Assembly: GCA_025617375.2 (NCBI GenBank)
Contig: JAMYGW020000004.1
Location: forward strand, 124,001-188,000
DNA from: Acarospora socialis
Taxonomy: Eukaryota > Ascomycota > Lecanoromycetes > Acarosporales > Acarosporaceae
Length of the DNA stretch: 64,000 nt
Direction of reading: 5' to 3'
The notes under the pieces were generated by a model. It saw nothing but the letters and a program-made list of their open reading frames with translations, was not told the origin of the DNA and made no database searches. The position numbers and the translations under genes were made by a program. Below, piece after piece: positions 33,100 through 46,623 of this stretch (position 1 is its first letter; the number at the start of each line of letters is the position of its first letter).

Positions 33100-33810
33100 T
33101 GCAGGCACCGGGAATCACTGAACGACTTGTGGGGTCCAGTTTTGCCCTGTCACTGGTTTGGCATCTTCGTCCACAAAGACGGAATGTTCCGCGATTAGTA
33201 TCAGATGCTCGGGGCGCAAACCCTGCCGATGCCTACCTTACCTCAAGACAGGTACGCATGGACATGCTGAATACCTGTCAGATTCTTAGACTGACGCATT
33301 CTACTTTGTATAGGAGGTGGTATTGTAGGTCTAGTTCTACCGTTTCCAATATCAAAGGGAGAAGCATTACTCGCGATAACAGATCACGAATATCAGCCTA
33401 CGTGATCATTACGCTACCCTAGGACTATACTACAAGAACCTCTCCATAGCCCTATCAGCGTGTCGCCAGCGGTGAGCAGTTCTTGCTGTAGGACACATCG
33501 AACGTGCAGGCCCGAGATTCACGTTGAAAGTACGGCTAGGGTGGTGACTGATATGGTGGATAGACGATTTCAGATGCTGGGATGCAGCAAGCCTCAAGCT
33601 CTTAGCAAGACAGGGCCTGAGATGGAACCCTGGTAAAGACGCCTCCCCAAAGTGGACTAAACGAAGGTGGGAGTCGTAGCAGTCTCGAAGTGAGTCTGTG
33701 ATTGTCGAAAGAGATATGAGACATGATGGTGGGAGTGTCGTTCCGTGCATTCGTGTATCACCGTTAGAGCTTAGAGCCGGCAAAGATGATAAGGGCCTGC
33801 GAACGTTTGG
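33100..33810. other. Intergenic region, GWT1 promoter / TOA1 3' flank
   Basis: A minus-strand frame near 33430-33783 has no family match and no supporting context, so it is not called. Confidence 0.5.
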
Positions 33811-35639
33811 CTACCATTCAAATTCTCCTTGGGCTTTGTAAAAGACATACCTGCGTTTTGTCAGCGCCGGTAATTCGCAAAAGAGAAGGAGCAAGAACGA
33901 ACTCTTTCCCGTTCGTAGTTAGTACGCCATCCTTCAGCGTACACTTCCACTTATTCTTGACGCGCTGCACCTTGTCATATGTGCACAACATGATCTGTCC
34001 TGCACCTTCATCATCCTCCTCCTCTTCACCAACGTTGTCGTTTGGGTCGTCAAGATCAGAGTTGATCGCGTCCTCGTCCGAGTCGTGCTTCACGATGGCG
34101 GCCTTATCATCCTCATCCGATTCATCGACGCCATCATATTGCGCGCGTCTCAAAGCTGGTAAGGATGAAGAAGACGACGTCGTGGGACTTCCTTCCATTG
34201 AATTTGTCGGTGCTGACGTAGCCAAGACCTTACGCTTCTTCGCTCTGAAGCTGGGTGCTCCTTCGTCGAGCGGAATCAGAAGACCGCCACCCTCCAACCG
34301 CTGTCCAATTTGCTCTACCTGCTGCCTGATCACTCGATCCGCATGCGCCCTACCAATATGCTGATTGATACCATCGGCTTGTGTCCGAGCTGCCACTGCA
34401 ATCCATGCATCATCAGATATGTCACCAGCTCCATCAAAATTGGCACTCTCGATATTGGCCCTTTGAGCCTGCTGAAGCTGCTGGTGATTTTGCTGCCTTA
34501 TTTGCTCCTTGCTCTGGGTCATTGGCATCTGGAGGCCTTGGGGCCTCTGTTGCCCGGGGAGTGCTATACCAGCGTGCAGCTGAGCAATCTGAGGACTACC
34601 TTGAGCGCCATACTTCTGTGCAATAAGAGCCGCTGCCCGTTGTTGTGCCGTTTGCACGTTCGCGACACCTGACAGCGACGGGCTCGTATGAGGCAAGCTT
34701 GGCAGAGGGTTTTCGTACCCTGGCTCGGTCTTGATTCGCACACTGGGGGAGCCATTAGACGACGGCACAGATGAAGGCGGGGGTCCGGACTGCTGCGGTG
34801 GCTGCGGTTGCTGTGACGGCGGTGGTGGATGTGAATGTGATGGTTGTTGAGGTCTGGCGACATTGGAAGGGAGTGTTGGCGTACTGATGATCGGCGCTTG
34901 AGGAGCAGGGTCCCATGGGAACTGGGCCACGCCGAGAGAGGAGAGCTTCTTCTGCCACACCTAGACATTGGACTTGATTCAGCACAGCTTCGTTTAACAA
35001 ATATAGTACATTAGGTCGATTGGGCAGGGAGACTGAAACATGATATGCATCTATAATGTAAAGTAGAGGTGATGAATAAATAATGCAAACAAGGCTTATG
35101 AAAGTGAAGTGGTGTCACAGAGTAAGCGAGCCAACAGACGGAGACGGACAGACTAAAGCGCAGCGAAGGCGAGGTATAAAGTAGCTCTTCAGAACTGGAG
35201 CAACCCCAAAAGCAGCTCGCCCCCGCCCCACTTTTCGCCAGTGAAAATGGGCGAGTTTTGAGTGTTGCGGTCAAACCCGTCCAGGAACACGCACAAACAA
35301 AAATAAGCATACATAATGATGATCACAGAGGACAAAGAGAGCGGAGTCTGAAGAGAAGGATATTTTCGAGCAAAGATTTGAGTTCATGAAGGGGTTCGCA
35401 AAGTATGCTGCGATGCGAAACACAAAAGGCGACAAACCGATCTCAGCTCATCCAGAGTATGCGGGTCTACACCAGTCTCCTCGAAGTCGACTTGCGAGTT
35501 CTGGATCACATCTTCGATGATGCGATGATAGATGGAACCCTGTCAAGGAAACTTGGATCAGCGCGTGCTGTTCCATCACTAGCCCATCCTGTCTCCTGTG
35601 CTTCAGTGACCGAAGACTGACCACAAGCTGGTTGGACAT
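33811..35639 (-). CDS. TOA1: Toa1, large subunit of TFIIA
   Basis: Four exons: 35639-35622 (18 nt, MSNQLV), 35539-35438, 34960-33903 and 33850-33811 (40 nt). The product has 405 residues. The N-terminal helices GSIYHRIIEDVIQNSQVDFE and LDELRSVWQKKLSSLG are the TFIIA alpha four-helix part. A long Pro/Gln-rich linker follows, then an acidic stretch (SDLDDPNDNVGEEEEDDE). The end, RVKNKWKCTLKDGVL then NGKE joined to YVFYKAQGEFEW, is the conserved TFIIA beta barrel. The last join needs a 52-nt intron with an unusual GTTCGT donor but a good CTGAC branch site and CAG acceptor. Intron 2 is long (477 nt). TFIIA steadies TBP on promoters together with Toa2. Confidence 0.93.
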
Positions 35640-36288
35640 GCTGAGGTCTAACGCCGGCAAAGAGCTTCCTTTGAGTGAGGCAGGTTTGACGAAGGCACGA
35701 CAGAAGTTCAGAGTCTCGACTGTGTTCTTGAAGACTGTCTCCCGATGCTCAGCAAATACGGTGAGCAAGATGTAGGTGATTATTGTGCTTCAACCGTCCT
35801 CTGTTCAGTCTCAAAAAGTTCTTTATGTATCTGATTCAGTCTGATTCACATACACCCAGTACTAGATGAGTATGACAATACTCCAGATCTCCTTACGAGG
35901 TTGTCGTGCTGCTTCCTATCCTCGCGGTGGCTCTGTGAAGATATGTTGCAACGGTTAAGTGTTGCCCACCTGTGGAATCTTTGACCTCAAGCTCGCTTAG
36001 TCAGCTGAGCCGCGTTCGTTCCGTAACACAATGGACCACTGTTTAGTGTAAAGAGACACCTATAACAACCCAGAGATCATGAGTGTTGTATGCGGTACTT
36101 ATGAGGCTGTAAAGAATGCAAATAAAGTACATAAACGCTACCAATCGTAACACCTCGACGTTGGCATTAGAACGCCATAACCATATTCGTTACCCGTTGC
36201 CCGCGGTCCCCGATAGCAAAACCGAACGACCACCCGCTAAAAGGCGAAGACACGATGATAAAGGTAGCGTAGTAGAAATAGGCCGAAG
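35640..36288. other. Intergenic region, TOA1 promoter / CDC20 3' flank
   Basis: No coding or RNA signal was seen. Confidence 0.55.
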
Positions 36289-38198
36289 TTATCTAATTGT
36301 CATCTGTTTGAGCATGTCCCCTCCTTTACCACCAATGATACCTTCCCTTGATGCCGACGAGGTAGACCCTGGCTTCTTCTCGAAAAGTTTCCAGAACTTC
36401 AAGCTCTCATCCGCAGCTACATGCCTGTCAGTATAGACCATCTGAGTAACAGGACAAACTTACCTGCTGTCGCGAGCATCTGACCATCGGGGCTCAAGCA
36501 GCTGTGTAGGACTCTTGTCTCGTGAGCGGGGATTTCTATGTTACGAACCAATGTCGGATAACTCCAGATGCTGAGAGAGTTGTCGGGGAATCCGCTCGAG
36601 CTGACGATCTCACGGTAATGCTTGCTCCACTGAAGACTCGTCACCTGCGAGCCGGTGTCGATGCTGTTCGTCCTCGCGCCGGTAGTGGTGTTCCAGAAGT
36701 GGATGTGACGATCGTATGATCCTCCTCCTGTTGCGAGGAGGTTCAACTGCCACGGACACCAGCTCAGAGCCTTGACAGCAGCCCGGTGATTTGTCTTCGA
36801 GAACTTGGGAGCGGCTAGCGAGCGAGCATCCCAGATGTTGACCAAGTTGTCGTTGCCACCGGTCGCCAGCTGAGCTCCGTCGGATCTCCACTCAAGGCCG
36901 CAGACCTCAGAAGTGTGAGACACGAGCTCGGCCACTTTGTGCTGGGCGACACGAACGTCGTGGTTGAAGATGAGACCGCTTCGCGCACCTGAGGATAGAA
37001 GATGCTTGTTCCAGCCCATTACACCAACACGGGTCTCATGTCCATGCATGCTTCGGAGCTTGGTACCTTCCTCGACATCCCAGATCTGAACCTCACCTGA
37101 TCCCAGACCTACACCGACGTAGGCGCCATCTCCACTCCACTTCACACTGCTGACGTAGTTGTCTGGGTTCGTCTCGAGAAGGCAACTGACGGTACCTGAC
37201 TCGGCTGACCAAACATAGACGTTACGCTCAAGACCAATAGCGACTTGGTTCCCGGAACTCCAGTCGAGTAGGTTGAGGTAGTAGTCGTCCACGAGACCAG
37301 GTGCGTCAAGCACACGCTCGGGCGCTGTCAAAACTCTTCGGCGAAACTGTGCGGAGGAAGCATTTGCGGGCTTCAGAGGACGATTGTATTGTGATCGTAG
37401 GTCGATCGGCTTGGATGACTCGGGCGGAGGAGGTTTGAAAGCTAAGATGCGAGTGTTGAGCGAGACGCCGCAGGCTGATGCAAGGGAGGACTCATAGGCG
37501 AGGGCATCTGGAGCGGGCCGTGCGTACGAGCTGCTTGGCTCATCGTCATCCAAGTTGAGCCCTTCGAGCGCTATGGTGGCGTCGTCCTCGGGTACGTGTC
37601 CATTGAGACCATAGGCACCAGCAGCGTTGGCAAGGACCGAAGAGCCTTCTCCGCCACTTGTCTTCGGTCGTTGGCTGTCACCGGTGGCTTTACCTGAACC
37701 GGCCGTTGCGAGTCCTTCGCTGGCAGTTCTATTAGGAATGAACCGATCGCCTGCGTTGACACGAAGGGTCGTCTTCCCAGATCTCTGTCGAAGGGGGCCT
37801 TCTCTCCTGGCCCGCTCCTTCGATGGTGTCTGACCAGCAGTAGGACCAGTACCGGTTAACGTCCAGTCCGAGATACCGAGCTCAAGGTGTTTAGGAGACT
37901 TCTTTGCCTTTGCAATGTTCGACTTTGGCGAATCGCGATATGCCGTTCTTGAGATTGATACGGACCTCGAGAAGTAGGAGGACAGATTGCCAGCGTACGA
38001 TGACTGTGAAGGCACACGGATAGTCTCCGTCGATTGTCTTGGTGGTGTGAAAGGAGAGCCGGTGTTGGAGACTGTGGTGGCTAGGCTTGCTGTACGTGTC
38101 CGAGGCGATGGTGTGAGAGGCATCCGCCCACCAGCGGTGACGGTTGAGAAGAGACCGTGGTGGGATTTGAGAGGTGTTGATACTGATGCAGCTGCCAT
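36289..38198 (-). CDS. CDC20: Cdc20/Slp1, APC/C activator
   Basis: Exon 1 is 38198-36464 and exon 2 is 36416-36289, with a 47-nt GTAAGT...GTAG intron; 620 residues. The C-box DRFIPNR lies at 151-157 and RILAFKP near 250 matches the Mad2-binding and KILR region of Cdc20. Seven WD repeats fill about 290-590, beginning RVLDAPGLVDDYYLNLLDWS, a Cdc20 rather than Cdh1 hallmark. The tail ends MTIR, the Ile-Arg motif that docks on APC/C. Cdc20 recruits securin and mitotic cyclin for ubiquitination at anaphase onset and is held by the spindle checkpoint. The N-terminus before the C-box is long and Ser/Thr-rich, a usual place for kinase control. Confidence 0.95.
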
Positions 38199-39026
38199 TT
38201 TGAAAAGTTGTAGTGATGATCAAATGGACAAATTAATGTATCGATCAAGTTTCCTGTGTGTAGAAGACCGTGAAGTCTTCTGGGTTAGTAGTAGTCGATT
38301 AACCAACGATTGATTGTCGAAGGTTCCTGTTCCGGTATATCGAGCGAGCTCCCAAGAGTCTCAATCAAATGGATCCTGGGTAGTTGGTTAGTAGTCGAAG
38401 TCTCGTTATGTCGGAGGTGGTTGAGTTAATCGAATAGCTCTGTGGAAAAGCTGTTGACAATCGGTGGGTCGATCGTTCTGGCTATCAATAGCGAGTATAT
38501 CAAGCGAAGAGGATCTGATGGACTGAAAAAGCTTTTGGATTGCGAGAGCAGAGCTATGAAGTGCAATGAAATGCACGAGAGCGAGTAGAGATTTGGAGGT
38601 TTGCGGTTTGAAGATGTGTTGTATGAAGAGAAGAGAAGTAAAGGTCACGTCGGATTCATTTTAACCTTGAGCCGAAAACAGTGTTGGCACGGTGATAACT
38701 TAGTTGACTTATATTTTGGTTCTGCCAGCTGTTACCGCTTTGATTCGAACTAGTTCCAAGTTCGGAAAGAAGCGATCCATCACCGACCGAAACCGGTAAG
38801 GCGCGCTCCTTGATTTTCCCGACCATCCAATCGGGTAAGGTACCCAGGAGGAAAGAGCTGCAGCCTCAGATTATTATTGTTCGTCTCATCTCGACTGATT
38901 CAAGAAAGCGCATTCAACTCCCCATATACAATACGTGGTGACTGCACGCTCAGGATGTACTTCTATGATCTCAATGCTCTGGTGAATGGACAATAACAGC
39001 ACCTCAATAGCCCACGTTAAGTGTCA
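38199..39026. promoter_or_regulatory. Divergent intergenic region, CDC20 / kelch-BTB
   Basis: About 830 bases lie between two divergent starts. A CCAAT pentamer is at 38826-38830. No gene is supported; the minus frame 38406-38648 has no ATG-led conserved character. Confidence 0.5.
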
Positions 39027-41409
39027 ATGGATCATCAGCCGTCGACACCCGCTGTTGGCAATACCAGTGCTTTGTTCGCCCAAAACCATTTGAGTGGTCA
39101 TCCATCAAATGGCTTTGGGAATTCTACCGGCACGCCACTTTCAGCAACTTCTTCGAACATGACCTTCCAGATGCCCATCAGTCCCGTCAAAGGACGTCGA
39201 AGTAGTGGTGATGGATACAGGCCAAAGATTGCACGGACCTGTGGACAGAGACCCGCATGCCTTGTCAATGCCTCTGTCACATACTGCGGAAACAACCAGA
39301 TCTATGCGTTTGGCGGCTTCGACCAATATACGGATGAAGGTACGCTCATCCAACACTCATTTCATATCTTCACCGTACCTAACACAAGAGAGTTAAGCTA
39401 ATGCATTGACCGTTTAGTCTACAACCATGTATTGAAATTGGATCTTGGGACGTTGCAATGGAACCTTGTAGATAACTATGGAGATATTCCTGGGGTTCGA
39501 ATGGGTGAGCTCTTGTCTCTACTCTTCACCGCTCTGAGCACTCACTAATTTGAAAGGGCATACTGCATGCCTGTGGGAAGGGGACAAGCTCTTGGTTTAT
39601 GGAGGGGAGAACGAGCACAGGGAATACCTGTCGGATCTTGTCATCTTCAATCTGCGGACTGCGCACTGGACACAGCCCGATGTTCGGGGACAAATCCCGA
39701 AAGGAAGAGCCCGACACGCCGCCGTTGTTCATAATGACAAACTTTTCATTATTGGAGGGCTGACGGGAAGTGATACATACACCCTAGACGACGTGTGCTA
39801 TCTTGACCTCAAAACATGGACTTGGTCTCGGGCGTGGAGTTTTGTGGGAAGGTTCGATCACTCGGCTTGGGTTTGGGGCGGCCGTTTGTGGGTATTCGGT
39901 GGGCTAGGTCCTGACATGGAACGTGGTGGTGAGCTGTGGTGGCTTGATATCAAGGGAAATCCTGCCTTCACGACAGCACCGACCTATGGCACGACTGAAG
40001 TTTCGAGTACCGGGGAACGGTTTGGACAAAGCCCACGGGTTTCATTCACCCAGCCTCTTCAAAACCTCCCCACGGGGACCAGCGGTTATACAGCCAACTC
40101 AAGCAGCGTCCAGGTCAGAGCTTCATCACTTGTCCCCAAACCGGTGGCTCCAGGCGCAATATCGACGGTAAGGTTCGTCTCGGGCGCCAACGTACCTTCA
40201 CAGGCGCTAGGGACCCATTTTCATGTGTACTCTTCCGGCACGTTGCTTGACTTCGTTACCCCTGCTGGCACTATCCGCCCTTCAGAGTGCAATCTCTCCT
40301 CATTGGAGCTGGATACATTACGCTGGCAGAAGTTAGCTGAAGGTCCGGAGATCTTCGACCCAACGTACAGATGGCACTACTGTGCTGTGAATGAAGATGG
40401 TACTAAAGCTTGGCTTCTCGGCTGTGCAACTGACCCCCCTGAGAATGGTGGGGGTGCCAACTTCGAGAATTATCTCAGTGATGTCCTGCCAGTCGATCTG
40501 AAGAGATTTGGTTTGCTGGGTAATCATGCCGTTGCAGAAACCGGATCAGGAAAGAGAAAGATGCCCGCAAGTGACCGCAACCCATCATCATCACTTGGCG
40601 CCCTCGGAACCGATCTTGCATCGATGTTTGATCAGATTCCTGAGTCCGGCAGCGGTGCAGACTTTGTCATTACAGGCGAGCGAGACGATGAGGACGATGA
40701 GAGATCCATCATGACACTGCATACAGCAGCCCAGGAGCAGGAGTTTGCCACGCCGAACACCTCGACTTCCGCTCCAATTCACGTGCACAAACTGATACTA
40801 CAGGCCCGCTGGCCGCATTTTGGCCGCCTCTATGCTTCACAGATGGCCGAATTTCACACCAAGAGAATGCACATACCCGAGCCGTACTCCGTGGTGCGAG
40901 CATTTCTTTACTATCTGTATACTGATAGTATAAGTTATCACTCAGAGTACTGTGCGGGTTTAAGCGATGTGGCGGGTATGCTTGTCATGGCGAACGTGTA
41001 TGACATGCCACGGTTGCGTCTATTGTGCTTGCATCGATTGAGCAGAGAGCTAGACGTTCAGCATGCTGCAGTGATCTGGGAGCGCGCGGCGACCGCGAAC
41101 GAAGAGTGGCTGAAGAGGAGAGCTTCCATTTACTGTATGACACATTGGGGCCGAGTGGTTCGAACGGAAGGCTTCCGGAGGCTAAGCAGACAAAGCTTGA
41201 TGGAGCTTTGTGAGGTCGTCGATATGGAAGGTCGCGTAGTAGGTGGTGAAGAGCTTGAAGTCTTTGGCGGATTAGGCGGTGGTCGAATCGGCGTTGGGGG
41301 AGTGGGGCGTGAAGGATACAAAGCCAGGGGTAGTCTTGCTGGGGCCCAGCCTGGGGAGGAAACCGAGGACGGGGACGGGGAAGAAGACGAGGGTATGGAT
41401 GTCAACTGA
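39027..41409 (+). CDS. Kelch-repeat protein with BTB domain (Ral2/LZTR1-like)
   Basis: Three exons: 39027-39339, 39418-39504 and 39557-41409; 750 residues. The first in-frame ATG (39027) is taken as the start. Kelch blades lie at about 75-340: QIYAFGGFDQY, HTACLWEGDKLLVYGGENEH, KGRARHAAVVHNDKLFIIGG, and HSAWVWGGRLWVFGGLGPD. After a Ser-rich spacer there is a BTB fold: GADFVITGE, an acidic insert, IHVHKLILQARWPHFGRLYA, and YSVVRAFLYYLYTDSI. BACK-like helices follow, and the tail is acidic. The kelch-then-BTB order recalls fission yeast Ral2 and animal LZTR1, both tied to Ras control, and BTB-kelch proteins in general serve as Cullin-3 adaptors. The link to Ras is inference from layout only. 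Confidence 0.82.
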
Positions 41410-42132
41410 TGATTGTCCATGACTCCATGAAGGTCTGGATTGGCGTTATGACTAAGATGGGGTTCACTGATTCCAGGTTGAGGCAAAGTTAGAGAGCGAA
41501 TGCATAGCAGAGGCGCCCGTATGGCCTGGGGGAGTCCTATTACCTGTTCGGTACTTATATCATACATGCTTCTCGTGTTTGGTTCTGCGTTCGCTTGTTC
41601 GGCTGCGAGACGTTGTAAACACATGGTGCAATATATTCCGTTTAGAGCGGCAATTTCGTCGACAGGGACTTAACCATTACGCGTCCAGAGGTGAACAGCA
41701 TCATCCGTTTGATGTATCATTATGTGGGGAAATAAGCTTTATGATAGAGATTTACATCCTCGGACGTAGACCCTTTGACCAGAACAAGCGCTACGGCCGC
41801 CGGCATGCTCTCCCGAGTAGGTAATCATATCCAAAGCCGTTAAGAAGTCTAGAAACTGAAGATCCTTACCCGTCAATAGAGAAAACCATTGCTCAAACGC
41901 ATTGAGATACCCGCATCGAGCCGCACCGCTGTGCGCTATCCCGTGATGCCCAAACACGGACGACTTGTGAGGGGCTGGTGGTTTCATCTCGGCCGGACGC
42001 CGTGAGAATGCCTCCCCCTTATATAGAACGATGAAGCCAAGGGACACCCCCTTGTGCCAAACTTCGTCTCTGTCCTTCCGTGGAAAAGTTATCAGATCAG
42101 ATCTGTCCGGCTACGAAATAAAAGTGGCCAAC
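41410..42132. other. Intergenic region upstream of the GH1 gene
   Basis: No gene is supported. Promoter elements of the GH1 gene are expected in the last few hundred bases. Confidence 0.55.
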
Positions 42133-43815
<1,683 letters not shown>

Positions 43816-44258
43816 TTTGGCAACATTGATCGCGGGTCCCCATATGGCACACCATCAGTAGGCCATCCTTGATCGAGTAAACTTAGGCTTGCTCAGTCCG
43901 TTTGGTATGGTGGTTCGCTGGACTGCGTTCTTCGAGGCTTGTTTAGTGCATATTTCTTTGTCTCTGTGTGGCTATTGTGCTTCCTCACGCAGACTCTGGT
44001 AGACATTGTAGGAAATCTAGCTTTATGTAGCGAATGCAGTTTATCTTATTCTGATTCGGTGCCCATCAAGAATATCATGCTCAGTCATATGAGCCGCACT
44101 TAGCTACCATAGCAAACAGGTCTTGAAGCTGAGCCGCGAATTGGGTAACTACCAGTAATGCTGAAGGGGTATCTCAAGCGCCGGAGGAAATCTCGAAAGC
44201 AACCAAGCGATCCGGGCGCCACCCTGTCGCGCAAGGCGAGAGTCCTTCTGTGAGAGAC
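43816..44258. other. Convergent 3' region, GH1 / MEI5
   Basis: No gene or RNA seen. Confidence 0.55.
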
Positions 44259-45123
44259 TTAATCAACCCACCTCTGTATCTCCTTATCGAAGCCGATGAC
44301 ATTGAGATCGATATTCAAACTGCGGAGCATCATATCCATTGTGAAAGTCTACACCCATCCACGTCAGTCCCAGACTCATACCCTTCCCACCTAAACCAGC
44401 ACAGGGTGACAGCGAGAAACCTACATCATCATCCACGTCCTCATCCTCCACCACCCCACCCCTCAGCCCCCTCCCCTCACCATCACCCTCCATTAAATCC
44501 TCCACCTCCGCCCTCCTCCTCTCCCTCTCCCCCTCACTCACCTCCCCCTCTTCCGCTTCGTCCCTGCCTCGCCCTCCGCCGTCCTCGAACCCCCACCCTC
44601 CACCCCTCCACTCCTCCCTCCGCCTCCCCATCTCCCTCCAAGCCCCCACGCCCCCCATCCGATTGACCCGATCCCTGACGTCGCCGAACACCTCCTCCGC
44701 CGCCTCGCGACTCGCGCCCTTCCATTTCCCGATCAGCGCCACGAGCTCGGCGTCGGAGTCGCTGCCCTCGATCTGGGCCGCTTGCGAGAGGGTGTCGATT
44801 TCGGTGCGCAGGGTGCGGAGGCGGAGTTCGAGGGCGCGGTGGGTTTTGAGCAGGGGGAGTAAGGCGGCGTCGGTGGGTGTTGGGTTGTGAGGGGATGGCG
44901 AGTGGCGGCTGAGTGTTTGTTTGGAGTTTGGTTGGGCGATGGTAGAGGAGGGGTGATTGAGCGGGGAGACGGTGGGAAGGCTGTCCGTGTCTGCGGTGGC
45001 TGGTGTGCCAGTTTGGATGGATGGGCGTTTCAGAGGCGTTTTGAAGGGCGAGACGAAGGGTTTGGAGAGGGTCGCGGAGGCGGTGTCGAGGCGGCGGCGT
45101 TTGGTGGCGGGTGTAGAGGCCAT
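44259..45123 (-). CDS. Mei5/Sfr1-like recombination mediator subunit
   Basis: Exon 1 is 45123-44425 and exon 2 is 44348-44259, with a 76-nt GTAGGT...GTAG intron; 262 residues. The start MASTPATKRRRLDTASATLS and SKPFVSPFKTPLKRP are typical of fungal Mei5/Dds20 proteins. A coiled coil follows (LLKTHRALELRLRTLRTEID). After a charged stretch, the join gives DEDVDDD then TFTMDMMLRSLNIDLNVIGF and DKEIQRWVD, the conserved C-terminus. The partner in other fungi is Swi5/Sae3; together they help Rad51 or Dmc1 filaments form during recombination repair and meiosis. The frame is open 118 codons further up, with in-frame Met at 45231, so a longer N-terminus cannot be excluded. Confidence 0.85.
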
Positions 45124-46623
45124 TCCGGTGCAGGAGGTGCTTGTCAGTGCTGTGGTGTTAGTCGCTTTGGATGGAGCAAAAATAACAGAATGTCTTCTGA
45201 ATGGTCCTGCATGACTCTGAAGGGTTTTCATGGTGCGAAAGTGGGTGGAAATCCGAAGGATCGCTTCATAGGGCTCGGGCTTGCGTGCGGCGCTCCGGGC
45301 CCGATATCCCGGTTTCTGGGGATTGTCGTCGAACGTCGCATGCTGCAACGCCATACTTAGCTTCCGTTGTGATAGGTTACCAGTCACGATTGTGATGACA
45401 GCGCTCTCCTCTACCTTATATAAATCACGATACTCTACGTTGTACACATACTGATCAAAGCCTTGCTGCTTACTCAAGTTCGGAGCTGGTTTGTGTTAAA
45501 CATTTCATCCATTCCTGTTTTCTCTTTCTCGCTGCCATCACGGCTGAAGTGGAACAAGTCGAACCGTTTCTCCATATATCAAAAGGAGGAGCGGAATCTC
45601 GTTCCTGATTTGTGCCACTTCAAGGACTTGTTCTAATCATCTGGAAAGTAGTAGTAGTTATATCAAGTATTTGTCTGACACCGGGTCCGGTATGCAGGGT
45701 AGGGTAGGATAGGCTACTGCCACTGCACAGCCAGCCGCGAGCCACCACGGCAACGTGCATCCAGCTTCTAGACCGGCCTCATTCAAAGCAAGCAAATGTG
45801 AGTTGTGATCGCTGTACCACGTCTTACAGTTCTGTAAGATACTGTTCGCAGGCTTCTTGTTGGATAGAATCACGAGTAATAATAAACTGTATAGGGTAGG
45901 CTACTCTTAATAAAGCCGCAGGATTTTGTTTGGTTAATTGGAGGATTCTTATTATACTTGACAGCATGATTGAATGGCCTGAAAATACTGAAAGCTGAAT
46001 GAATACTGGACTGTGGGACGATTCGATCGTATTGCATCGTAAGGTAACTTATCGTCAAGGGCGAGCGACACGGAACTGGGGCAAGCTTCGCGCTGACAAC
46101 TCCGGATCTACAAACAAGTCTTGCAGGTACTCGTACTCGTATGAATGGCCAAGATATCATCATACAAGTCGTCGTATACTCCAGTGCCATGGACTTCGGT
46201 AAGATCGACCTGTGGTATATGTAAAAAGGTATTCGGTCTTATCATTCATTTCGCTCTTGGCTCGATGATCGCAATCATCGATCATACTAGTAATCAATAT
46301 ATGCTTGTGCATAACCTTCCTTGACGCACGACTGAGGGGCTCCGCTTCCAAATCGACAACTCGTTGCAGAAACCTCCAAAGCGCAGGGCTGAGAGTAAGG
46401 GTACGAGTGCGAATGAATTCATCGGGACGTGACAGCTGGACTTGTCACTGCGCCTCAACATCCACGAAGGCCTCCCGGCCGTCATGCGATCCGACATACT
46501 ACTGAGGCCACGATAGCACATAATCGAACTGGGTCGTGTTCTCATCAACTCTCGGTTTCGCGCTTTTGTTGTGGTTGTCGATCATCATCTCCACCTCCTG
46601 ATCTTACAAGCGCTGACCTCGTG
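45124..46623. other. Intergenic region, 1.5 kb
   Basis: This is a divergent promoter area for MEI5 and the coiled-coil protein. No further gene is supported; short hydrophobic minus frames near 45870-46190 look like chance. Confidence 0.5.

Noticed and set aside
33430-33783. Minus-strand frame between GWT1 and TOA1
   Set aside because: Composition and lack of any motif do not support a gene.
18662-38198. Functional cluster of mitotic regulators (KIN4 and CDC20)
   Set aside because: They lie 14 kb apart with many unrelated genes between them and share no promoter; treated as coincidence.
45124-45477. Upstream extension of the MEI5-like frame
   Set aside because: Open but unlike Mei5 proteins, whose typical start MASTPATKRRR is at 45123; kept only as an alternative.
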